The translations under genes were made by a program, and so were the position numbers. The notes beneath the pieces were generated by a model. The model was not told the origin of the DNA. It made no database searches and saw only the letters and a list, made by a program, of their open reading frames with translations. 64,000 bases of DNA, taken from contig NZ_LMOR01000001.1 in NCBI RefSeq assembly GCF_001424225.1, positions 377,427-441,426 on the forward strand, given 5' to 3'. The first letter of the stretch is position 1. Every line of letters begins with the position of its first letter. This document shows positions 8,431 to 16,210 of this stretch, piece after piece. This DNA comes from Microbacterium sp. Leaf151. Lineage in GTDB: Bacteria > Actinomycetota > Actinomycetes > Actinomycetales > Microbacteriaceae.

Positions 8431-9792
8431 ATGGCCGCGGACACCACCCTCATCATCCTGGGCGCCTCGGGCGACCTCACGTCTCGACTGCTCCTGCCCG
8501 CCCTCGGCCAATTGCTGACGCGCGAACCCGGCCGGTCGGTGCGGCTGCACGGAGCGGGCATGGAGGACTGGACCGACGAACACTGGCGCGAGGTCGTGCA
8601 CACGGCGTTCCAGACGATGGATGCCGAAGGCGCCTTCGCCGCCGTCTCGGAGACCACCTACTCGCAGGCCGACATCACGAAGCCTGCCGACCTGCAGAAA
8701 CTCCTCGACGATTCCGAGGGCCGGCCCGCCCTGTACTTCGCGGTGCCTCCGGCCGTCGCCGAGAAGTCGTGCCTCGCGTTGAGCGACGTGACCATTCCGG
8801 AGGGAACGATCCTCGCTCTCGAGAAGCCGTTCGGCACCGACGAGGCCAGCGCCCACCGGCTCAATCAGCAGCTGGCGAAGCTCGTGCCCGAAGACCAGGT
8901 GTTCCGCATCGACCACTTCCTGGGGCGTTCGACCGTGCTCAACCTGCTCGGCGCCCGCTTCGCCAACCGCCTCCTCGAGAGCGTCTGGTCGGCCGACGAC
9001 ATCGCCTCGGTCGACATCGACTACCCCGAGCCCCTGGGCCTCGAAGGTCGCGCGGGCTACTACGACGGGGCGGGTGCTCTCGTCGACATGATCCAGAGCC
9101 ACCTGCTGCAGGTCATGGCGTTCGTCACCATGGAGCCCCCGGCATCCCTCACTCAGCTCGATCTGCGCGACGCCACGTCGGCGGTGCTGCGCGCCACCCA
9201 CGTGCGGGGTGACGATCCCGTGCGCAACTCCCGCCGCGCCCGGTACACCGCGGGCAGCGTCGGCGACCGCCACTTCTCGTCCTACGTCGACGAGCCGGGG
9301 GTCGATGCGGCGCGCGGCACCGAGACGCTCGCCGAAATGACGGTGGAGGTGCGGAATACCCGGTGGCAGGGCGTTCCCATCACCCTGCGCTCCGGTAAGG
9401 CGCTCAGCTCCGGCCACCGGGCCGTCACCGTGACCTTCAAGCCCGTGCGACACCTTCCCGGCGGGTTCGTCGGCGAGAGCGAGCCGTCCGAGCTCGTGTT
9501 CTCGCTCGGCCCCGACACCATGAGTCTCGGCCTCAACGTCAACGGTGCCGCCGATCCCCTCGAGCTCGAGCGCGTGACCCTGGCGGCCGACCTCGGTGAG
9601 GGCGCGCTCAGGGCCTACGGCGAGGTGCTCTCCGGCATCCTCGACGGCGATGCGATGCTCGCCGTCCGCGCCGACGCGGCCGAGCAGTGCTGGCGGATCG
9701 TGCAGCCGGTCATCGATGCGTGGCGAAAAGACGAGGTACCGCTCGACGAGTACGCAGCGGGCACCGCGGGCCCCGCATCCTGGGCGGAGTGA
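8431..9792 (+). CDS. zwf: Glucose-6-phosphate dehydrogenase, divergent form
   Basis: 453 residues, shorter than the usual 480-515. The nucleotide-binding motif GASGDLTSR is at 11-19, EKPFG at 131-135, and the substrate motif RIDHFLGR at 159-166, with the catalytic His in DHF. The usual lysine of the DHYLGKE motif is replaced by Arg, marking a diverged paralogue. It oxidises glucose 6-phosphate to 6-phosphogluconolactone with NAD(P)+. The ATG follows a -10-like TACGGT by six bases with no Shine-Dalgarno, so it is probably leaderless. It is divergent from the GH15 gene, with 113 bases between them. Confidence 0.87.
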   Translation: MAADTTLIILGASGDLTSRLLLPALGQLLTREPGRSVRLHGAGMEDWTDEHWREVVHTAFQTMDAEGAFAAVSETTYSQADITKPADLQKLLDDSEGRPALYFAVPPAVAEKSCLALSDVTIPEGTILALEKPFGTDEASAHRLNQQLAKLVPEDQVFRIDHFLGRSTVLNLLGARFANRLLESVWSADDIASVDIDYPEPLGLEGRAGYYDGAGALVDMIQSHLLQVMAFVTMEPPASLTQLDLRDATSAVLRATHVRGDDPVRNSRRARYTAGSVGDRHFSSYVDEPGVDAARGTETLAEMTVEVRNTRWQGVPITLRSGKALSSGHRAVTVTFKPVRHLPGGFVGESEPSELVFSLGPDTMSLGLNVNGAADPLELERVTLAADLGEGALRAYGEVLSGILDGDAMLAVRADAAEQCWRIVQPVIDAWRKDEVPLDEYAAGTAGPASWAE

Positions 9793-10033
9793 GACGGCGG
9801 GAAGAGCCGGCGCACAACGGCGGGGCTTCGACCGAACACGCCGCACCGTTGGCATCCTCCACCGGTGTGTCGCCGAGCCCGCCCGCCATCGTGCAACGGA
9901 ACTGACCGGGATCTTCCCGCGGCCGCGAACGGAACGACTCACTCCGTCACGTGGGAACATCTCGCGCGCGATGGGCGTTCACTGGTTCGGGTCAACGGCG
10001 TCCCGGTTTCGTCATCCGTTCTCAGGAGTACCC

Positions 10034-10618
10034 ATGTCTCTCGTTCTCGACCGCACCGCCCCCACCGACGCCCCCATCCTCGACGTGCTCGCCGAACGCT
10101 GGAGTACCCGCGTCTTCGACCCCGAGACGCCCATCGACGAGTCGGCGCTGCGCTCCGCGCTCGAGGCCGCCCGCTGGGCGCCGTCGGGCATGAACTTCCA
10201 GCCCTGGCGCTTCATCGTGGCCCGCCGCGGCACCGCCGCGCACCAGAAGCTCGTCGGCGCGCTCATGGGCTTCAACCAGGCGTGGGCCCCCGCCGCCGGC
10301 GCCCTCGTCGTCGTACTCGCCGAGACCGAGACCGAAGACGGCGAGGCCCGCACGTGGGCGCTGTACGACAGCGGTCAGGCCGCGGCCCACTTCACCGTGC
10401 AGGCGCACGCCGAGGGACTGGCGACCCACCAGATGGGCGGCTTCGTCGCCGACGATCTGCGTACGGCCTTCGACATCGACGCCCGATTCACCCCCGTCAC
10501 CGTCATCGCCGTCGGCGCCCTGGGCGACATCGACGCCGCTGAAGAGGGCCTGCGCGAGCGCGAGCTCGCTCCCCGCCAGCGCCGCACGGTCGAGGAGTCG
10601 CTGCTCGTCGACGACTGA
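10034..10618 (+). CDS. Nitroreductase-family FMN oxidoreductase
   Basis: 194 residues. The N-terminal RWSTRVFDPE and the FMN-binding ARWAPSGMNFQPWRFIVARRG are the standard nitroreductase (NfsB/FRase) signatures; later VQAHAEGLATHQMGGF and ALGDID complete the fold. Members are dimeric flavoenzymes that reduce nitroaromatics, quinones or enals with NAD(P)H. The ATG at 10034 has AGGAG six bases upstream. It stands alone: the upstream gap (9793-10033) shows no clear regulatory palindrome, and a long hairpin follows at 10631-10690. The substrate is unknown. Confidence 0.9.
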   Translation: MSLVLDRTAPTDAPILDVLAERWSTRVFDPETPIDESALRSALEAARWAPSGMNFQPWRFIVARRGTAAHQKLVGALMGFNQAWAPAAGALVVVLAETETEDGEARTWALYDSGQAAAHFTVQAHAEGLATHQMGGFVADDLRTAFDIDARFTPVTVIAVGALGDIDAAEEGLRERELAPRQRRTVEESLLVDD

Positions 10619-10630
10619 TCGGCCCGCCCG

Positions 10631-10690
10631 CGACGACGCCCGTCGCGCCGGAGCCCGTCAGCGGGGTGCCGGCGCGGCGGGCGTTCGTCG
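10631..10690 (+). terminator. Long hairpin downstream of the nitroreductase gene
   Basis: Inverted repeat 10636-10651 with 10669-10684 pairs over 16 bases with one mismatch, extended by CGACG/CGTCG beyond a one-base bulge. It begins 12 bases after the nitroreductase stop, so it is the likely terminator of that gene. Confidence 0.75.
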
Positions 10691-10710
10691 TTGTGTCGGC
10701 GCTCTGCCGA

Positions 10711-10766
10711 TGCGCTCTGCCAGCGCTTGGCCGCGGCCGTGCGCTCTGCCAGCGCTCGGCCGCGGC
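10711..10766. repeat. 29-base tandem repeat, two copies
   Basis: Two copies of a unit starting TGCGCTCTGCCAGCGCT (10711 and 10740) differ at one base over 27 positions; a degenerate third start lies at about 10699. Each copy carries GGCCGCGGC. The function is unknown. Confidence 0.7.
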
Positions 10767-10777
10767 GGCGCACCGCC

Positions 10778-10842
10778 CATAAACACCATTCGTGCGCAGA
10801 AACACTCTGCCAACGCGTTTATGCGCACGGACAGCGTTTATG
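10778..10842. repeat. 19-base-period inverted element 1 (CATAAAC type)
   Basis: Half-sites CATAAACAC at 10778 and CAGAAACAC at 10797 are 19 bases apart; the inverted half-sites GCGTTTATG at 10815 and 10834 are also 19 apart. The 21-base outer arms (10778-10798 and 10822-10842) pair at 17 positions. A close relative lies at 31817-31881, also between convergent genes. Confidence 0.8.
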
Positions 10843-10909
10843 AGCGAACAGCCTCGGGGCGCAGAGGCCGACACCGCGCGATGCGCGGTCGACCGCACGC
10901 ACACGGAGA

Positions 10910-10941
10910 GGGGGATGCCACGCCCTCGCGCGGCATCCCCC
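10910..10941 (-). terminator. Hairpin downstream of clpB
   Basis: GGGGGATGCC (10910-10919) pairs perfectly with GGCATCCCCC (10932-10941) around a 12-base loop. It lies 14 bases beyond the clpB stop and is the likely clpB terminator. Its stem again contains GGATGCC. Confidence 0.75.
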
Positions 10942-10954
10942 TTCCTCGTCGTTC

Positions 10955-13147
10955 CTATTCGACGATCTCCGCCTCGACGAAGTCTTCGTCACCGGAGGCC
11001 GCCGGCCCCGCGCTGACCAGCATCAGCGAATCCGCGTCGCTGGCCACATCGACCCGCACGACGTCACCGTCGCGGACCGTCCCCGCGAGGATCGCCATCG
11101 CGAGGCGGTTCTGGATCTCGGTCTGGATGAGCCGGCGCAGGGGACGGGCGCCGTACACCGGGTCGTAGCCGCGCTCGGCGAGCCACGACCGCGCGTCGGG
11201 CGTGACCGCGAGGGTCAGCCGGCGCTCGCGCAGGCGCTTGTGCAGCGCGTCGACGGCCAGTTCGACGATCTGGGCGAGGTCGTCCTGGCTCAACGCCTGG
11301 AAGATCACGATGTCGTCGAGACGGTTCACGAACTCGGGCTTGAAGGCCTGGCGCACCAGCGCCTGCACCTGGTGCGTCTTGGCCTCCATCGACAGCGTCG
11401 GATCGATCAGGATCGGCGAGCCGAGGTTGCTCGTCAGGATCAGGATGACGTTCGTGAAGTCGACCGTGCGACCCTGGCCGTCGGTGAGTCGGCCGTCGTC
11501 CATGACCTGCAGCAGGACGTCGAACACCTCGGGGTGCGCCTTCTCGACCTCGTCCAGCAGCACCACGCTGTAAGGGCGACGGCGCACGGCCTCGGTGAGC
11601 TGTCCACCCTGCTCGTAACCCACGTACCCCGGAGGGGCACCGACGAGCCGCGAGACGGAGTGCTTCTCGCCGTACTCCGACATGTCGATGCGCACCATCG
11701 CGTGCTCGTCGTCGAAGAGGAAGTCGGCGAGCGACTTGGCCAGCTCCGTCTTGCCGACACCGGTCGGGCCGAGGAACAGGAAAGAGCCGACCGGGCGGTT
11801 GGGGTCGCTGATCCCCGCGCGCGAGCGACGGACGGCGTCGGACACCGCCTTCACGGCATCCCGCTGTCCGATCAGGCGTTTGCCGAACTCGCGCTCGAGG
11901 TGCAACAGCTTCTCGGTCTCGCCCTGCAGCAGGCGCCCGACCGGGATGCCCGTCCAGGCGGCGATGACCGCCGCGATGTCTTCGTCGGTGACCTGGTCGT
12001 TGACCATGCGGTCGCCCGCGGGCTCTTCGCGCTCGGCGGCCATGAGCTCGCGCTCGAGCGCCGGGATCTCGGCGTACAGCAACCGGGACGCACGCTCGAG
12101 GTTACCCTCGCGCTGCGCGCGCTCGGCATCCACGCGGGCGGCGTCGAGGCGGGTCTTCAGCTCACCCACGCGGTTGAGCGACGCGCGCTCGCGCTCCCAC
12201 CGCGCCTGCAGCTCGTCGAGTTTGGCCTGCTCGGCGGCGAGGGACTCGCGGAGCGCGGCCAGGCGCTCCTTCGAGGCGGCGTCCTTCTCTTTCTTCAGGG
12301 CGAGCTCTTCGAGCTTGAGTCGGTCCACGTGGCGGCGCAACTCGTCGATCTCGAGCGGGGCCGAGTCGATCTCCATCCGCAAGCGCGATGCCGCTTCATC
12401 GATCAGGTCGATCGCCTTGTCGGGCAGCTGGCGTGACGGGATGTACCTGTTCGACAGGGATGCCGCGGCGACCAGCGCAGCGTCGGCGATGGCCACCTTG
12501 TGGTGCGCCTCGTACCGCTCCTTGAGGCCGCGGAGGATCGCGACGGTGTCTTCCACCGTGGGCTCGCCGACGTAGACCTGCTGGAAGCGGCGCTCGAGCG
12601 CGGCATCCTTCTCGATGAACTCGCGATACTCGTCGAGCGTGGTCGCTCCGATGAGGCGCAGCTCACCGCGGGCCAGCATGGGCTTGAGCATGTTGGACGC
12701 GGCGACCGAACCCTCGCCGCCGCCCGCGCCCATCAGCACGTGCAGCTCGTCGATGAACGTGATCACGCGCCCGTCGGACTCGGTGATCTCTTTGAGGACG
12801 CTCTTGAGGCGCTCCTCGAACTGACCGCGGTACATGGCCCCCGCGACGAGCGCCGAGATGTCGAGGGCGACCAGCTCTTTGTTCTTCAGGCTCTCGGCGA
12901 CGTCGCCCGCGACGATGCGCTGGGCGAGGCCCTCGACGACCGCGGTCTTGCCGACGCCGGGCTCGCCGATGAGCACCGGGTTGTTCTTGGTGCGCCGGGT
13001 GAGCACCTGGCTGACGCGGCGGATCTCTCCGTCGCGCCCGATCACGGGGTCGAGCTTGCCCTGGCGTGCCCGGTCGGTGAGGTTGATGCCGAACTGCTCG
13101 AGGGCGCTACGCGCGTCCTCCTGCCCCGGCTGTTGCGTGGCGTTCAT
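10955..13147 (-). CDS. clpB: Chaperone ClpB lacking the N-terminal Clp_N domain
   Basis: 730 residues against about 860 for full-length ClpB. NBD1 begins almost at once, with Walker A GEPGVGKT (61-68) and Walker B TFIDELH. The middle coiled coil (about 270-390) has the long helical repeats typical of ClpB. NBD2 has [12 protein letters not shown] and [15 protein letters not shown], and the C-terminal domain closes with [24 protein letters not shown]. It is an ATP-driven disaggregase working with DnaK. The ATG has AGGAG eight bases upstream, so the short form is the real start. A HAIR operator overlaps the promoter, indicating HspR repression. Confidence 0.96.
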   Translation of the reverse strand: MNATQQPGQEDARSALEQFGINLTDRARQGKLDPVIGRDGEIRRVSQVLTRRTKNNPVLIGEPGVGKTAVVEGLAQRIVAGDVAESLKNKELVALDISALVAGAMYRGQFEERLKSVLKEITESDGRVITFIDELHVLMGAGGGEGSVAASNMLKPMLARGELRLIGATTLDEYREFIEKDAALERRFQQVYVGEPTVEDTVAILRGLKERYEAHHKVAIADAALVAAASLSNRYIPSRQLPDKAIDLIDEAASRLRMEIDSAPLEIDELRRHVDRLKLEELALKKEKDAASKERLAALRESLAAEQAKLDELQARWERERASLNRVGELKTRLDAARVDAERAQREGNLERASRLLYAEIPALERELMAAEREEPAGDRMVNDQVTDEDIAAVIAAWTGIPVGRLLQGETEKLLHLEREFGKRLIGQRDAVKAVSDAVRRSRAGISDPNRPVGSFLFLGPTGVGKTELAKSLADFLFDDEHAMVRIDMSEYGEKHSVSRLVGAPPGYVGYEQGGQLTEAVRRRPYSVVLLDEVEKAHPEVFDVLLQVMDDGRLTDGQGRTVDFTNVILILTSNLGSPILIDPTLSMEAKTHQVQALVRQAFKPEFVNRLDDIVIFQALSQDDLAQIVELAVDALHKRLRERRLTLAVTPDARSWLAERGYDPVYGARPLRRLIQTEIQNRLAMAILAGTVRDGDVVRVDVASDADSLMLVSAGPAASGDEDFVEAEIVE

Positions 13148-13182
13148 GTGTTCTCCTGGAAGTGTTCTCGCTCTCGCTCAAA

Positions 13183-13230
13183 CTTGAGCGGCGTTGACTC
13201 AAGTTTAGCAGTGAGCTCGGGCGAGGGCAA
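13183..13230 (-). promoter_or_regulatory. clpB promoter with HAIR operator (HspR site)
   Basis: CTTGAGC-N7-ACTCAAG at 13183-13203 matches the HspR-associated inverted repeat (CTTGAGT-N7-ACTCAAG) with one substitution. On the minus strand TTGCCC (13225-13230) and TAAACT (13202-13207) are separated by 17 bases and form a sigma-70-type promoter whose -10 box overlaps the operator. This predicts heat-inducible transcription of clpB under HspR, whose gene lies at 23975-24412. Confidence 0.88.
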
Positions 13231-13271
13231 CGAAGCCTCAGCATCCCGAGCGCGACACGAGGAGGACCCGC

Positions 13272-13377
13272 CGAGATCACGCGATCTGCGCGAGATCACC
13301 CGCGATCGTGGGTGATCTCGACGACGTCGCGTGACCTCGACGACTTCGCGTGACCTCGACGACGTCGCGTGATCTCG
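13272..13377. repeat. 19-base-period inverted element 2 (six CGAGATCAC half-sites)
   Basis: CGAGATCAC occurs at 13272 and 13291, then its complement GTGA(T/C)CTCG at 13312, 13331, 13350 and 13369. Spacing within each orientation is exactly 19 bases. The last three copies sit in near-identical 19-base tandem units beginning ACGAC(G/T)TCGC. The same half-site builds the element at 44852-44929. Confidence 0.85.
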
Positions 13378-13471
13378 AGGCTGAGGCCCGCCGCGCAGGT
13401 CGGCAGACGCCCGACCCCGGACGCGCCGCCACCGGCAGATGGACGCACCCCCGAGCCGCGTCATCCGTCGG

Positions 13472-14479
13472 TCAGGCCGGCACCGACTCGGCATCGATCT
13501 CGGGCAGATCGGATGCCGCCTCCTCGGGCCCCGCGCACGAGAATCGCGCGCGGTACGCGGTGGGGGTGAGTCCCATCGTGCGGGCGAAGTTCTGCCGGAG
13601 CACCGCCGCCGAGCCGAAGCCGCATTCCGACGCGATCCGGTCGAGACCGAGGTCGGTCTCTTCGAGCAGGCGCTGCGCGTGCAGCAGCCGCTGGCGGGCG
13701 AGCCACGCCGCCGGGGTCGCGCCGAGGTCCGCCTTGAACCGCCGGGCGAAGGTACGCGCAGACATGTGCGCACGTGCCGCCAAGCGGTCGACGGAGAGCT
13801 CGGCATCCAGATTCTGGAGCATCCACTCCGTCACCGGCGCGAGCGACAGCGAGGAGTCGATCGGGATCGGCGATGCGATGAACTGCGCCTGTCCGCCATC
13901 GCGCTGCGGCGCCACGACCATGCGCCGGGCGATGCGGTTGGTGAGCTCTGAACCGAGCTCTTGGCGCAGCAGGTGAAGGCAGGCGTCGAGTCCTGCGGCG
14001 GTTCCCGCGCTCGTGATGATGTTGCCCGACTGCACGTAGAGCACGTCGGGGTCGACCTCGATCGCCGGATACATCCGCGCCATGACATCGGCGTACCGCC
14101 AGTGCGTCGTCGCGCGCTTTCCATCGAGCACCCCGGATGCCGCGATCACGAACGACCCACTGCACACGCTCAGCAACCACGCACCGCGCGCATGTGCGGC
14201 GCGGATTACCTCGGTCACGCGCGGGTCGACGGCGCCCCACTGCTCGCGGGGGATCGGCGCGAGGACGAGGATATCGACGTCTGCCGCCGCATCGAGGCCG
14301 AGCTCGACATTGACCGAGAAGCCGATGTTGGAGGGGATGACACCCGGGTCGGGTGCGACGATGCGGAAGTCGAAGTTCGGGATGCCGTCGTCGCTCCGGT
14401 CGAGGCCGAACGCCTCGCAGGCGAGGCCGAACTCGAAGGGCGCGAACCCGGACTGGATGACGACGGCGACCGAGCGCAT
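13472..14479 (-). CDS. GlxA-family transcriptional regulator (DJ-1/PfpI domain plus AraC HTH)
   Basis: 335 residues. The first half (about 1-175) is a DJ-1/PfpI-like domain with the nucleophile-elbow motif LLSVCSGSFVIAASG and GKRATTHW. The second half (about 225-320) is an AraC/XylS double helix-turn-helix: LAARAHMSARTFARRFKADL and LDRIASECGFGSAAVLRQNF. Regulators of this class (GlxA, FtrA, ArgR/CdhR type) control amine, amino-acid or stress genes in response to small molecules. The ATG has GGAGG upstream. It is divergent from the small membrane-protein gene at 14569, which may be a target; this is inference. Confidence 0.9.
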   Translation of the reverse strand: MRSVAVVIQSGFAPFEFGLACEAFGLDRSDDGIPNFDFRIVAPDPGVIPSNIGFSVNVELGLDAAADVDILVLAPIPREQWGAVDPRVTEVIRAAHARGAWLLSVCSGSFVIAASGVLDGKRATTHWRYADVMARMYPAIEVDPDVLYVQSGNIITSAGTAAGLDACLHLLRQELGSELTNRIARRMVVAPQRDGGQAQFIASPIPIDSSLSLAPVTEWMLQNLDAELSVDRLAARAHMSARTFARRFKADLGATPAAWLARQRLLHAQRLLEETDLGLDRIASECGFGSAAVLRQNFARTMGLTPTAYRARFSCAGPEEAASDLPEIDAESVPA

Positions 14480-14568
14480 GAGCGCACCTCCGGTGTGGCA
14501 GGAATCTGACGAACACCGTCCATCATGCCACTCGTGGGCATGATTCCTCTAGACGTAGTTTTTCTGCC

Positions 14569-14835
14569 ATGGCTTATCTCATTGCTCTCGGCATCCTGTC
14601 CCTCGCCGGCGTCGTCGGCACCGTATGGCTCGTCCGTAACGACGGATACGGGCGCATTCCGACCGACCCGTCGCGCGTCGCGTCGTCGACGCCCCGCACG
14701 GACCGCTCGACCCGCTCGCGCGAGAGCGCGGTCCACGCCGCCCCCGCCGTCGAAGCCGCACGCCCGACCCTGCACGTCACCCTGCCATCGGCATCGGCGG
14801 CGACCGCTTCATTGCGCATCGTGGGGACGGAGTGA
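14569..14835 (+). CDS. Small single-pass membrane protein, unknown function
   Basis: 88 residues. One N-terminal membrane helix (about 3-21, YLIALGILSLAGVVGTVWL) is followed by RNDGYGRIPTDPSR and a low-complexity Ala/Ser/Arg/Thr-rich tail. There is no ribosome-binding site, but a -10-like TAGTTT ends seven bases before the ATG, consistent with a leaderless message and supporting a real gene. It is divergent from the GlxA-type regulator. Nothing in the sequence suggests an activity. Confidence 0.55.
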   Translation: MAYLIALGILSLAGVVGTVWLVRNDGYGRIPTDPSRVASSTPRTDRSTRSRESAVHAAPAVEAARPTLHVTLPSASAATASLRIVGTE

Positions 14836-14874
14836 CCCGGAGACGCGACACACGCCGCCCCGGCGCCGCCCGGA

Positions 14875-14974
14875 GGGCGTGGGACGGCATAGGCCGCCCC
14901 GGCAACGCCGAGGCTCGGCGGGCGTGGGACGACACAGGCCGTCCCGCAACGCCGAGGCTCGGCGGGCGTGGGAC
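14875..14974. repeat. 44-45-base tandem repeat between convergent genes
   Basis: Units beginning GGGCGTGGGAC start at 14875, 14920 and 14964 (the last partial). Each contains AACGCCGAGGCTCGGCG and a GGGACG...C(C/G)(T/C)CCC pairing, so each can form a hairpin. The array lies between the small membrane protein and the glycosyltransferase stop at 14983 and may serve as a terminator. Confidence 0.75.
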
Positions 14975-14982
14975 CCGCAGGG

Positions 14983-16206
14983 TCACCGACCGGCGGTGAC
15001 AGCCCGCTCGTACACGGCGACCATCGCCGCCGTGCGCGACGACTGGCGGAAACGCTCCGCGACACTCTCATCGGGCGTCACCGGCGACCCGGCGGCGATG
15101 TCGGCGGCCGCGCGGCGGAGGGTCTGCGCGAGCGCAGCGACCGTGGCATCCGGAACGGCCCAGGTTCCCGCGCCGAGCTCGGCACCGATGTCGGAGTCGC
15201 TGACGACGGCGGGGGTGCCGAGCGAGGCGGCCTCGAAAACCGTCATGCCCTGCGTCTCGAAGCCGATGGACGTCTGTAGCACGGCGTCGGCGTCGGCGAG
15301 CCGGCGGAGGGTCTCGGCGTAGGGCAGTCGTCCGGCGAAGGCGACGGATGCCACCGGCGCCCTGCGCTCGACCAGCCGCTGCGCGGCACGAAGCTGGCCA
15401 CCGCCGCCGATGATCTCGACCTCGGCATCGATCCTCGACTCGGCGACCGCCTCGAGGAAGGGGAGCAGACGCTTCTCGGGACTCATGCGGCCGAGCCAGA
15501 CGAAACGCGGACGACCCGGGCGACGCTCGGTGGGTCCGGCCGCGAGGGCGGCATCGAGCGCGTCGTCGTCGATGCCGTTCCAGATCACATCGACCGAGGG
15601 CGCCACCCCGTGCCGTTCGAGACGCCGGGCGAAGTGGGCAGAGGGCGCGGTCACGGCGTGGGACAGGGCCGCGAGACGGCGCAGGTAGGCCCAGCCGTCG
15701 ATGCCGCGGCCGACCGGGGCCGTACCGCGCCCCGCCACCGCCGCGGTGCCCCCGCGCGGCAGCGCGCGCCGCGCCCAGGCGTTCAGTGCGCGCAGCACGA
15801 GGCCCGGGAAGGGTGCGGTCGCTTCGATGCCCACGTCGACGCGGTTGTGCATGGTGTGCACGACGGGCAGACCGTGACGGTCGGCGTAGCGGTGACCGAC
15901 GAAGGCGCCCCAGAAATCGGCCTGCACGTGCACGACGTCGACGGGCAGACGCGCGCCCATCTCGGCATCCAGGAACCGATCGGTGCGGGCGCCCGGCCAG
16001 GCGAGCGCGTACTCGCGGTCGACCGTGATCGGCAGGGAGGGCAGATCGAGGTAGGAGGCGTCGTGGGCGGCGGGTCGGTGCGGGCGCGGCGCCACCACCG
16101 TGACGACGTGGCCGGCACGCTCGAGGAATCGCTTCTGCAGCCGCATCGACACCTGCGCACCGCCGAGGGACTCGAGATGCTGGTCGGCGAACATCACGAC
16201 GTGCAC
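14983..16206 (-). CDS. Glycosyltransferase family 4 protein
   Basis: 407 residues with the two-Rossmann GT-B fold. The N-terminal acceptor domain starts VHVVMFADQHLESLGGAQVSM. The C-terminal nucleotide-sugar domain has FVWLGRMSPEKRLLPFLEA and FETQGMTVFEAASLGTPAVVSD, the GT4 E-x7-E-like region. It transfers a hexose from an activated donor in the cytosol, probably to a lipid or polysaccharide acceptor. GTG 16204-16206 follows the upstream glycosyltransferase stop by four bases, with GGAG seven bases before the start. The donor and acceptor are not identifiable. Confidence 0.88.
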   Translation of the reverse strand: MHVVMFADQHLESLGGAQVSMRLQKRFLERAGHVVTVVAPRPHRPAAHDASYLDLPSLPITVDREYALAWPGARTDRFLDAEMGARLPVDVVHVQADFWGAFVGHRYADRHGLPVVHTMHNRVDVGIEATAPFPGLVLRALNAWARRALPRGGTAAVAGRGTAPVGRGIDGWAYLRRLAALSHAVTAPSAHFARRLERHGVAPSVDVIWNGIDDDALDAALAAGPTERRPGRPRFVWLGRMSPEKRLLPFLEAVAESRIDAEVEIIGGGGQLRAAQRLVERRAPVASVAFAGRLPYAETLRRLADADAVLQTSIGFETQGMTVFEAASLGTPAVVSDSDIGAELGAGTWAVPDATVAALAQTLRRAAADIAAGSPVTPDESVAERFRQSSRTAAMVAVYERAVTAGR

Positions 16207-16210
16207 GCGA

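Larger units (their letters stand above)
10619..10954. other. Convergent intergenic region filled with hairpins and repeats
   Basis: The 336 bases between the nitroreductase and clpB stops hold no gene. In order they contain a long hairpin (10631-10690), a 29-base tandem repeat (10711-10766), a 19-base-period inverted element (10778-10842) and a second hairpin (10910-10941). Confidence 0.85.
13148..13471. other. Intergenic region between the GlxA-type regulator and clpB
   Basis: 324 bases without a gene. The clpB side holds the HAIR promoter (13183-13230), and the middle holds the six-copy CGAGATCAC array (13272-13377). I see no further structure between 13378 and 13471. Confidence 0.8.

Noticed and set aside
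6269..8518. A 749-codon plus-strand frame opposite the GH15 gene
   Set aside because: Runs antisense through the whole GH15 enzyme and into zwf in another frame; no family motifs.
13272..13377. CRISPR-like array
   Set aside because: The copies are 9-base half-sites with near-identical 10-base fillers, two orientations, and no variable spacers or cas genes.
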